DNA from: Treponema sp.
GTDB lineage: Bacteria; Spirochaetota; Spirochaetia; Treponematales; Treponemataceae
Assembly (NCBI GenBank): GCA_016292805.1
Contig: JAEDFM010000016.1
Coordinates: 1-43,598 of the forward strand
DNA length: 43,598 bases
Direction of reading: 5' to 3'
Part shown: piece after piece, positions 35,101 to 40,269 of the stretch
Layout of the letters: each line of letters opens with the position of its first letter
Numbering within the stretch: position 1 is the stretch's first letter
The notes under the pieces: generated by a model
Databases searched by the model: none
What the model was told of the DNA's origin: nothing
The model's input: the letters and a program-made list of their open reading frames with translations, nothing else
Position numbers and translations under genes: made by a program

Positions 35101-35113
35101 TAACATCTTCTAA
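29135..35113 (+). CDS. Giant secreted Ig-like repeat protein with C-terminal beta-barrel-like domain
   Basis: 1992 aa with a signal peptide (about residues 1-24). Most of the chain is a series of ~90-95-residue Ig-like beta-sandwiches. They recur with linkers such as DNTKPAVRIVSPADGELVNG (~273), DTTPPAVEVIEPVSGDVVNG (~1165), NDAPFMTLELP (~1447) and DNTKPTIKLIAP (~1766), and with 'EYSVDGG', 'SLDNGNSF' and 'SFDNGKTF' loops. From about 1815 to the end the repeats stop, and aromatic strand pairs (GLYLDFHFWGS, LYASIAVGAQFSW) lead to a terminal ...GFRTNIF, as in outer-membrane barrels. It may thus span the outer membrane with a long periplasmic or surface arm. A terminator follows at 35138. Confidence 0.8.
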   Translation: MREFFKSLVLILVCQILLTTAMFAHGKGDIEDKEVENKNSWQETFDLDSRKPGKYNIMITATDQGGNKTIEGPHNIWYDPKSDLPVCGITNPYPGMRVVSDLNIVGTCIDDDAVSYVELVLDGDKDHPIRADGAEFWSYKLKTLDLEEGPHTIQVTGYDINGLQGKPVTLTWQLDRQQPLTQVTDKEMGILVSGNVKFEGTVSDGNGIKSLEYSVDGGKYFAPVKINEKKQLTNFSISINSKDFPDGPAILWFRATDMAGSIGLYSFLYFIDNTKPAVRIVSPADGELVNGKFTVAGYAKDTIGVTELYWSYGNQKGSIDLVPGNHYWSVNLDSTQTKEKSGKFTITAVDRAANVVEVSKTINFDQEADKPVVTAIEPVANQIYSGSDALYVRGIAKDDDGVQSIQIKYDNKEPVVIETKGVYYAKLCEEGQITAGTHKIEIVAFDKNGVKGNPVTTIIESKGYAPAFANAKVGRTEFVNGMEIHPESASTFTVDVTSPVGIKKVHTAITWGKNGIEEKEVELKNLTSYTVAFPVVPAGQKGVIQYKVTATDSLDRSTDYNAIVYVTNTSEVKDDVPQIVLDGRFSEDGTVINNKEFPATAYVLGAKAAKVELIPWTPFATAKLNGNQIVISAGDAVGGSADVVIRVTTDKGKVINSTPVRFKQDTALPEITINNVTDGKAIVVGEEAETVSISGKVTCKTGVGTVKYRVVSITPLMAKGIVSKVNPVTVPALSDLDVDASGKFKIDFLVSEQLPVGTHLVEIVAESAGGNAVSKAAVIKNFPAAPGKPAKPLVSFINGFDTYAVVTYQGEMETDYEQFARINMIEGKNTISFKTMSVEGTGVAGTYTVNKAPTLSANFALVNGEEYRCGMPVTMAYAAKSAGSVKVYIDTGAVISGVSYEITGADVPGGDLKQAGAIKPVKSPDVPNRWIAEIPLGNLPARVNNIAVTVKAGSLEKKINGAITVVRENDAALINDAEKIYNFPAADTPYDSQDGNYVLSNGSKFYYYANYQLPIEATLEAASGLSITTEGRLITLTAEKDGIYKDVRIRVKDGIGDTHSSDRVSFIANTSDPVITLTTPETNQWLRNSVTLSGNATHALGVRKVEYSIDGGENWKSFSIKAGTNVTFSEVVDLKSTDDGLIRINIRATDNSGHQSTLLTSCYKDTTPPAVEVIEPVSGDVVNGQNLIVFKANDESSLLKAEYVAPAKNGRTRTAVELNPLTSTFVGTKECPIDDGMNFVFTDEAGNSTTINAWDFTIDNKSDLPVAEVHVPEELQVITRDFTISGVIYDDDGESTIFYKIDNGPFIQLPEPGTSYAIPVALSSLTDNEHTVTVYAVDVNGVKGEETKRTFRVSLEEPQGAVLSPTIDTSVRGLVTISGNASDKNGIGRVQVSLDNGNSFNDAVGTENWSYTVDTRAIPGGTSAVFLKVTDKYGIQGFYSSLINIDNDAPFMTLELPLDDSTTTGTLFLSGYTYDNVEVDQLYVTVRNLEKSGSTIERDVKIDRIIAETIDMTDLPNGFYNVELTGKDRAGNITNISRNIHLDKTKNAADIDILYPLNGETKQGLFSIYGQVDQEIKIEDLTLYVDGKQVAVTTPTDSEFFRFDMGPVIENKEEKTVSYNIEAGKHKYYVAAKLVNGKIVKSREQELFYNPYGPWVTIDNFTYGDFATERPFLMGRAGYALDPEEVIATKAKDASPEFKATVAAKKLTKIELSFDNGKTFEELSTGSTWKYRVENQDIPEGYHFCLVRASMANGETAINRLIFQVDNTKPTIKLIAPAIGGRYNQILDAQGLSRDDVNLKDVTVTLRKGDKSSYEVPSFIQGLYLDFHFWGSTLYDVGMGLTFFDDNVKLQAQFGQFTQEQRDAVSKIFNLKPTPMRYGGDHVLGLKILANVSSIPFAYFMGRDWEWLYASIAVGAQFSWFDQTASGKTQTLSALLLQVEFPKVKFKKAKAFSSFAFYTEPSLWFIPTDVSSQSDIKSLVPQIAFGFRTNIF

Positions 35114-35137
35114 TAGAAGAATAAAGTAAAAAATTAT

Positions 35138-35168
35138 GCCGGTTTCCAAAGCGGAAGCCGGCTTTTTT
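35138..35168 (+). terminator. Intrinsic terminator after the giant gene
   Basis: GCCGGTTTCC pairs with GGAAGCCGGC (one G-U pair) around an AAAGC loop, followed by TTTTTT. Confidence 0.88.
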
Positions 35169-35205
35169 ATTTAACTCAAAACAATAATCCACCGATATAA
35201 AGAGT

Positions 35206-37569
35206 ATGACTATTGTACTCTTTTTATTATCACTATTTATTGCACAGCCAGCGCCACTTTCTGCACAGGAAATAAAACCGCTGTATCAAATTCCAGAATA
35301 CATTTCAGCCCGCTCTGAAATAGATTCAACCACATCTCCAGTTGCAAAGAATATTCTGATTGGTACAGATGAAGGACTGTTCCGGGTTACAAACAAAAAT
35401 GTCCCAATTCCTCTTTGGAAGGAAGGCCGTGTAGACCAGATGCAGCTTTTAACTCTCAAGGATGCAGAAGGAAACTGGAAAGCAACATGGATGTTCAGAA
35501 CTTCAAAAGGACTTTATTTTTCTTACGATCTGGAACACTTTGAAGAACGAAATAATGGACTTCCTTTCCTTACAGTAAAAAAATATAAAAACGGCGAAAC
35601 AACTCTTGAAAAACAAATTCAGGAAATTGAGGATATCTGTGCAAATCCTATTAACAACCAGGAAATGGTTACCGCCACAAAAGATAATGTGTACATTAGT
35701 CGTGATGGAGGTCTTAACTGGACTTCTATTGGTTCTATGAGCCGTAGTACAGCAGGCAATAAAGCTGTAGCCATAGCAACAATTCAGGGACAAACCGTAG
35801 TTTTCATGGCTCACCCTATTTTTGGACTTTCCTATATTCTCCCGGACGCAGCAAAACCAGCCTGGATAGATGTTGCAGCCGGCTTTGAAAAAATGGAATC
35901 ACTCACTTCCCCTGACGAAATTGCAGATATTCTTCCAGTTTCTACAATCAATCAGGATGGAACTGTTTCTACCGAAATCTATATTTCCCAGTCATACATT
36001 CCACGCATCTACCGCTTTAACTGGACAGAAAAACGGGGTGAATTATTATACAAGGGAACAGAACCAGTTCAGGTAATCGATGGACTTACCATGATTAACA
36101 ATGTACTGCTTTACACAACTCTGGAAGGTTTTGGTTCATTAAATATTGAAACTTTACAGTCTCAGGGCACTCCCAAAAAAGAAGCCGACTGGTACAGAGC
36201 CTTTGGTGCAGTTCCAGGAATGACAAATACAGCTTATCTTCCACCTAAGTCTTCAGGCTTTAACAAAGGCCTTACCCTTAATGAACTGTGGCTTTTATTT
36301 CCGGGAACAATCAATTCACCTTACGCAGAAAAAGCCAACGGTAAAAAAAGTATTTATGCTTCAGCCTATCAGTGCCGCAACGACGACGGTATTAAAAAAT
36401 ACAAAAAAATCGTAAAAGACCGCAACATGAACTCAATCGTAATTGATATGAAAGATGACTACGGTTATTTACGCTACGATTCTCACGATGAACTGGTTTT
36501 GAAAAAAGGAAAAACATCAATGTATGCAATTCCAGATTTGAACCACTTCATTGATGAATTCAAAAAAGACAACATTTATCTTGTAGCCCGCATTGTAACC
36601 TTCAAAGATAAAACTCTTGCCAGCTATGCCGGCGGAAAATATGCAGTTTGGGATGCAAAAAATAATAAACCTTGGGTTGGTATCCGCGGCTATAACGATG
36701 TTACAGACGAAGAAGGAAATGTAACAGGACAGGAAACCGATTTTTACGATGAAAACTGGGTAGACCCTTATTCAGAAGAAGTTTGGGAATATAACATTCA
36801 CATTGCCCAGGAATTGATCGCCCGCGGCTTTGACGAAATTCAGTTTGACTACATCCGCTTCCCTACCGATGGTATCAACCTCCGCAATGCCCAGTACCGC
36901 TGGCGCAGCAAAGGAATGGACATGGAATCAGCTTTGATTTCTTTCCTTTCTTATGCCCGCGAAAACATTCAGGCACCAATAGGAATTGATATTTACGGTG
37001 CAAACGGCTGGTATCGCAGTGGAACTAGAACAGGACAGTCAGCCACAATGCTTGCTGAATATGTAGATGTTATTGGACCAATGTTCTACCCTAGCCACTT
37101 TGAACAGAGCTTCCTCAATTATGCACCAGCGGCAGACCGAACCTACCGCATTTATTACTATGGTTCATTCCGCAATACAGTAATGTGTCGCAACAGGGCC
37201 ATCATCCGTCCATGGATTCAAAGCTTCTACCTGAACGTAAGCTACGACCGTCTTTACTACAATTCAGACTATATCGCAAAACAATTCTTTGGCACCCGAG
37301 ACTCAATTAACCGGGGTTATATGTGCTGGAACAACTCCGGCGACTATTCCATGACTCCACCAGATGTTTCCGACACAGAACCATTTACAGGAACCGCCCC
37401 AGAAGCTTCTACAGAATTCCGTAAGCCAGCAATCGGCAACAGAATCAAACCATTAGTTTCAATAGAAGCCGCCGATCTTTCCATTCTGGACAGCATCCGC
37501 GAACAATATGGGGATGACGATTATTCAAATAGAGTTTATACTCCATTCCTGCAGGTATTACCACAATGA
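35206..37569 (+). CDS. Secreted DUF4015 glycoside-hydrolase-like protein
   Basis: 787 aa with a signal peptide (about residues 1-21). Residues ~25-380 look like a beta-propeller: 'ILIGTDEGLFRV', 'VYISRDGGLNWTSIGSM' and similar BNR-like strands. The second half is a DUF4015 putative glycoside hydrolase barrel: KSIYASAYQCRNDDGIKKY, NSIVIDMKDDYGYLRYDS, LVARIVTFKD, GFDEIQFDYIRFPTDG, IGIDIYGANGWYR and VIGPMFYPSHF. Acidic residues at the strand ends are intact. The sugar acted on is unknown. Its stop codon overlaps the mnmE start by 4 bp (ATGA), so the two are translationally coupled. Confidence 0.82.
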   Translation: MTIVLFLLSLFIAQPAPLSAQEIKPLYQIPEYISARSEIDSTTSPVAKNILIGTDEGLFRVTNKNVPIPLWKEGRVDQMQLLTLKDAEGNWKATWMFRTSKGLYFSYDLEHFEERNNGLPFLTVKKYKNGETTLEKQIQEIEDICANPINNQEMVTATKDNVYISRDGGLNWTSIGSMSRSTAGNKAVAIATIQGQTVVFMAHPIFGLSYILPDAAKPAWIDVAAGFEKMESLTSPDEIADILPVSTINQDGTVSTEIYISQSYIPRIYRFNWTEKRGELLYKGTEPVQVIDGLTMINNVLLYTTLEGFGSLNIETLQSQGTPKKEADWYRAFGAVPGMTNTAYLPPKSSGFNKGLTLNELWLLFPGTINSPYAEKANGKKSIYASAYQCRNDDGIKKYKKIVKDRNMNSIVIDMKDDYGYLRYDSHDELVLKKGKTSMYAIPDLNHFIDEFKKDNIYLVARIVTFKDKTLASYAGGKYAVWDAKNNKPWVGIRGYNDVTDEEGNVTGQETDFYDENWVDPYSEEVWEYNIHIAQELIARGFDEIQFDYIRFPTDGINLRNAQYRWRSKGMDMESALISFLSYARENIQAPIGIDIYGANGWYRSGTRTGQSATMLAEYVDVIGPMFYPSHFEQSFLNYAPAADRTYRIYYYGSFRNTVMCRNRAIIRPWIQSFYLNVSYDRLYYNSDYIAKQFFGTRDSINRGYMCWNNSGDYSMTPPDVSDTEPFTGTAPEASTEFRKPAIGNRIKPLVSIEAADLSILDSIREQYGDDDYSNRVYTPFLQVLPQ

Positions 37570-39044
37570 CAATAGGAAAATACACACCAGAAGAACCAAT
37601 CTCATCAATCGCAACCGCCCTTGCCCCAGCCGCTCTTGGAATTGTAAGAGTCAGCGGCAAAGGCTGCATTGAACTTGTAAGCAAAGTTTTCAGCCGCCCA
37701 AAAGCTCTCCTTGAAGCTCCAGGCAACACACTTGTGTACGGCTGGATTCAGGAAGAAAACAAAAAAATCGACGAAGTAATGCTGGCCGTTTACCGCGCTC
37801 CAAAAAGCTTTACCGGCGAAGACATGGTAGAAATTTTCTGCCACGGTGGTCCTTCAGTTGTAACAGCAATTCAGAATCTTATGCTCCGCTCCGGCTTCCG
37901 TCAGGCAGACCGGGGAGAATACACCTTCCGCGCCTACATCAACGGAAAAACAGATTTAACAAAGGCAGAAGCAATCAAAGAAATCATAGATTCCCATACC
38001 GACGATTCCCGCTCCCATGCAGCAGGTCGTCTTGCAGGCTCTTTGTTCCAGGAAATCGATTCCATCAAAAAGCTGATAATAGACACCCTTGCTGCCATAG
38101 AAGTAGAAATTGAATATCCCGAAGATGAAGAAACCATTGCCGACACCTTTGACCGTGACGACATTGTTTTAGCCATAAGCCGCCTTCAGAGCCTGGTAGA
38201 TTCCTGGAAAAGTGAAAAGCTTTATCAGGACGGAGCCCGTGTAGTTCTGGCAGGCCGCACCAATGCAGGTAAATCTTCCCTTTTTAACGCAATCTTAAAA
38301 GAAGAACGTGCCATTGTCAGCAATATTGAAGGTACAACCCGAGACTGGCTGGAAAGCTGGGCAAGCATCAACGGTATTCCAGTTCGACTTTTCGATACCG
38401 CCGGCCTTCGCGAAACTGACGATGTTATTGAAGCCCAGGGTGTTCAGCTTACAAAAAATCTGGCTCAGGACGCTGATGTTGTGCTTTACCTTATTGATTC
38501 CACTGCAGGTCTGTCCCCAGATGACACTTCCTTTATAGAAAACTGCCAGGAACCAATGGTAATCGTTTATACAAAATCAGATTTAGCAAATAGTACTAAT
38601 CTAAAACTGCAAGTTTTCGAAGAAAACTCGGTAGTGAGCGATAGCGAACGCGGGGAAAGCCTTCCCCTGGCTCCAGCTGCTGGCGCATCTTCCGCCACCC
38701 CTTCTAACGGGGGACACCCCCGTAACGCCCCCGTTGTACAAATCTCATCAAAAAATGGCAACGGCTTAAAAAACTTATTTGATGAAGTAACAAAAATTCT
38801 TACAGCCGGCCTTACAACAGAACGGCAGCAGGCAGGCTTAGGTTCAGCCCGCCAAAAAGATGCAGTTGCAGAAGCCTTAGAATGTACAAAACATGCCCTG
38901 GTTTCTGCCGACGACAACTACACTTTAGATGCAGTTGTTCAGGATTTGGAAGATGCCTTAGACGCTCTCTCCGAAGTAACCGGCGATGTAACCCCAGATG
39001 ATGTTCTTGGAAGTATATTTGCTAATTTCTGTGTAGGTAAATAA
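37566..39044 (+). CDS. mnmE: tRNA modification GTPase MnmE with an in-frame insertion
   Basis: 492 aa, compared with a usual length near 455. The N-domain starts PISSIATALAPAALGIVRVSG. The G domain has the P-loop GRTNAGKSSLF (~230-240), EGTTRD, DTAGLRETDD and YTKSDL, and the protein ends with the conserved FCVGK containing the catalytic Cys. With MnmG it makes 5-carboxymethylaminomethyl-uridine in tRNA. Between the TKSD motif and the QISSKNGNGL segment lies a ~35-residue Pro/Ala/Ser/Gly-rich stretch (about 356-390) encoded by a GC-rich repeat also found at 16831-16970. The insertion keeps the frame, so the gene is probably functional. Confidence 0.93.
   Translation: MTIGKYTPEEPISSIATALAPAALGIVRVSGKGCIELVSKVFSRPKALLEAPGNTLVYGWIQEENKKIDEVMLAVYRAPKSFTGEDMVEIFCHGGPSVVTAIQNLMLRSGFRQADRGEYTFRAYINGKTDLTKAEAIKEIIDSHTDDSRSHAAGRLAGSLFQEIDSIKKLIIDTLAAIEVEIEYPEDEETIADTFDRDDIVLAISRLQSLVDSWKSEKLYQDGARVVLAGRTNAGKSSLFNAILKEERAIVSNIEGTTRDWLESWASINGIPVRLFDTAGLRETDDVIEAQGVQLTKNLAQDADVVLYLIDSTAGLSPDDTSFIENCQEPMVIVYTKSDLANSTNLKLQVFEENSVVSDSERGESLPLAPAAGASSATPSNGGHPRNAPVVQISSKNGNGLKNLFDEVTKILTAGLTTERQQAGLGSARQKDAVAEALECTKHALVSADDNYTLDAVVQDLEDALDALSEVTGDVTPDDVLGSIFANFCVGK
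38507..38518 (+). repeat. AGGTCTGTCCC motif copy in mnmE
   Basis: AGGTCTGTCCCC, encoding AGLSPD between the G3 and G4 motifs. Confidence 0.8.
38631..38735 (+). repeat. GC-rich repeat element inserted in frame in mnmE
   Basis: Contains CGGGGAAAGCCTTCCCCTGG, GCTCCAGCTGCTGG, TCCGCCACCCCTTCTAACGG and CGTAACGCCCCCG, which match, in order, blocks of the intergenic copy at 16831-16970 read on its minus strand. Its translation (ESLPLAPAAGASSATPSNGG) is absent from normal MnmE. Confidence 0.78.
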
Positions 39045-39074
39045 TAGTAAATCATAAAATATAAGGAGTAATTT

Positions 39075-39710
39075 TTGACACCAATTAAAACTTTTTACAA
39101 AAATCAGGCTGAATCAATTATTAAAAAATTGAACATGCGCAAAATGGATGGATACTACTGCAATAATGTAGAAGAAGCCAGAGCAAAACTCGTTGAACTT
39201 TTAGGCCAGGGTAAAAAATCAGTTGCCTACGGTGGCTCAATGACTTTAGACGAAAACGGTTTTAAAGATGCAGTTACAGCTGCTGGTCATGAATTAGTTA
39301 TCCGCGAAAACTATAAAACTCCAGAAGAAGTTAAAGAATGCAATGCTAAACAGATTAATGCAGATGCTTTCTTAATGAGTACAAATGCCATCACACTTGA
39401 TGGAGAACTTGTAAACATCGATGGCCGTGGTAACCGCGTAAGTTTCTTAATTTACGGTCCTGACTCTGTAATCATCGTTGCAGGTATGAACAAAGTTGTT
39501 ACAAATGTAGAAGACGGCATCCGTCGTGTTCGCAACCAAGCTACACCACCTAACTGCAATCGCCTTAACTGCAATACACCTTGTGCTGTAACTGGAAAAT
39601 GTGGCGATTGTTATACAGATAGTATCTGTTGTCAGTTTGTTGTAACAAGAATGTCTAGAGTTCCAGGAAGAATTAAGGTAATTCTTGTTGGCGAAACTCT
39701 CGGATATTAG
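39075..39710 (+). CDS. LUD-domain (LutC/YkgG-like) protein
   Basis: 211 aa of the lactate-utilisation LUD family: KKSVAYGGSMTLDENGFKDA near residue 55, ADAFLMSTNAITLDGELVNIDGRGNRV (split: FLMSTNAITLDGELVN), IIVAGMNKVV. The C-terminal ~55 residues hold eight Cys (NCNRLNCNTPCAVTGKCGDC and a following CC pair), suggesting a metal or Fe-S site. Stand-alone members are common in anaerobes and their reaction is not settled. It starts with TTG at 39075, 7 nt after AAGGAG, since no ATG fits. It is 30 bp after mnmE. Confidence 0.85.
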   Translation: MTPIKTFYKNQAESIIKKLNMRKMDGYYCNNVEEARAKLVELLGQGKKSVAYGGSMTLDENGFKDAVTAAGHELVIRENYKTPEEVKECNAKQINADAFLMSTNAITLDGELVNIDGRGNRVSFLIYGPDSVIIVAGMNKVVTNVEDGIRRVRNQATPPNCNRLNCNTPCAVTGKCGDCYTDSICCQFVVTRMSRVPGRIKVILVGETLGY

Positions 39711-39718
39711 TAGAATAG

Positions 39719-39858
39719 ATAAGGAAATTAACCTAGGGTTAAAATGAAAAGTATAAACACTCCCTTCGGTAAAATCACTATCGTGCTTTTACCGAATACA
39801 AGTATTAACTTTTCAAAACTTAGATTAATTCTAAGCTAAAAATACATAAGTTCCTTAT
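39719..39858 (+). repeat. Long imperfect inverted-repeat element
   Basis: Nested pairs: ATAAGGAA (39719-39726) with TTCCTTAT (39851-39858), GAAAAGT (39746-39752) with ACTTTTC (39808-39814), TTCGGTAAAA (39765-39774) with TTTTACCGAA (39787-39796), and CTTAG with CTAAG (39819-39835). The palindrome TTAACCTAGGGTTAA (39728-39742) recurs in near-identical form at about 40019-40036. Confidence 0.6.
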
Positions 39859-39993
39859 GAAAATACGGGAAGGAAGAGCGAGGCTGGCAAAAACACTCTG
39901 AGCGCGGAAAGATAGTTTCCTTACCGCGCTCAGCGTGTAGCGACGCTAGCTAGCGATTTTGACAGCCTCGATCTGACTGGTAGTATTTTCATA
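39856..39993 (-). repeat. Structured 138-bp repeat, copy B
   Basis: Same conserved core as copy A (5640-5777) in the opposite orientation. It has the CGCTAGCTAGCGTCGCT block, the CACGCTGAG...CTCAGAGTG hairpin with the GGAAACTATCTTTCC cap, and the single-strand blocks TACCAGTCAG and TTCCTTCCC. The outer stem (ATGAAAATAC with GTATTTTCAT) and second stem (CGAGGCTG with CAGCCTCG) differ in sequence from copy A yet pair perfectly. Confidence 0.75.
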
Positions 39994-40037
39994 TTTTAGG
40001 TGATGTGATATGTTTAGATTAATCCTAGGGTTAAATT

Positions 40038-40203
40038 AATTGGAGGAAGGCATAAACACCGCAAAAAAATAAATTGCTCCATGTTTTCGCAATTTATTTT
40101 TTTGACTCAACATTATGAACAATTGGAGGAAGGCATAAACACCGCAAAAACTAAAATTGCTCCAAGTCTTCGCAATTTTAGTTTTTGACTCAACATTATG
40201 AAC
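40038..40203 (+). repeat. Two 83-bp tandem units with covarying hairpins
   Basis: Units 40038-40120 and 40121-40203 share AATTGGAGGAAGGCATAAAC, then ACCGC, and the tail TTTGACTCAACATTATGAAC. Each has a 15-bp hairpin with an 11-nt loop: 40063-40077 with 40089-40103, and 40146-40160 with 40172-40186. The two stems differ at several positions, each matched by a compensating change. Confidence 0.85.
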
Positions 40204-40258
40204 GGTTTCTGGTAAAAAACAAAAACCGTTTTCATTCTGCAAACGGTTTTTGTTTTTT
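40201..40258 (+). promoter_or_regulatory. Attenuator-like alternative hairpins before glmS
   Basis: An 18-bp stem (40214-40231 with 40241-40258), whose 3' arm ends in T-rich sequence, looks like a terminator. AACGGTTT (40201-40208) can instead pair with AAACCGTT (40223-40230), which would disrupt it. The glmS start is 12 bp after it. The switch is inferred from pairing alone. Confidence 0.5.
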
Positions 40259-40269
40259 GCTATAAGAGT

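Larger units (their letters stand above)
39711..40269. other. 559-bp structured non-coding region upstream of glmS
   Basis: No plausible gene. It contains, in order, a long inverted-repeat element (39719-39858), structured repeat copy B (39856-39993), a second CCTAGG palindrome (about 40019-40036), two 83-bp tandem units (40038-40203) and an attenuator-like pair of hairpins (40201-40258). A small minus-strand reading frame over the tandem units is judged spurious. Confidence 0.75.

Noticed and set aside
40036..40242. 68-aa minus-strand reading frame over the tandem units
   Set aside because: Its repeats mirror the 83-bp DNA units; there is no ribosome binding site and the bases are better explained as hairpins.
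39711..40269. glmS ribozyme/riboswitch
   Set aside because: The conserved ribozyme core sequences were not found in the leader.
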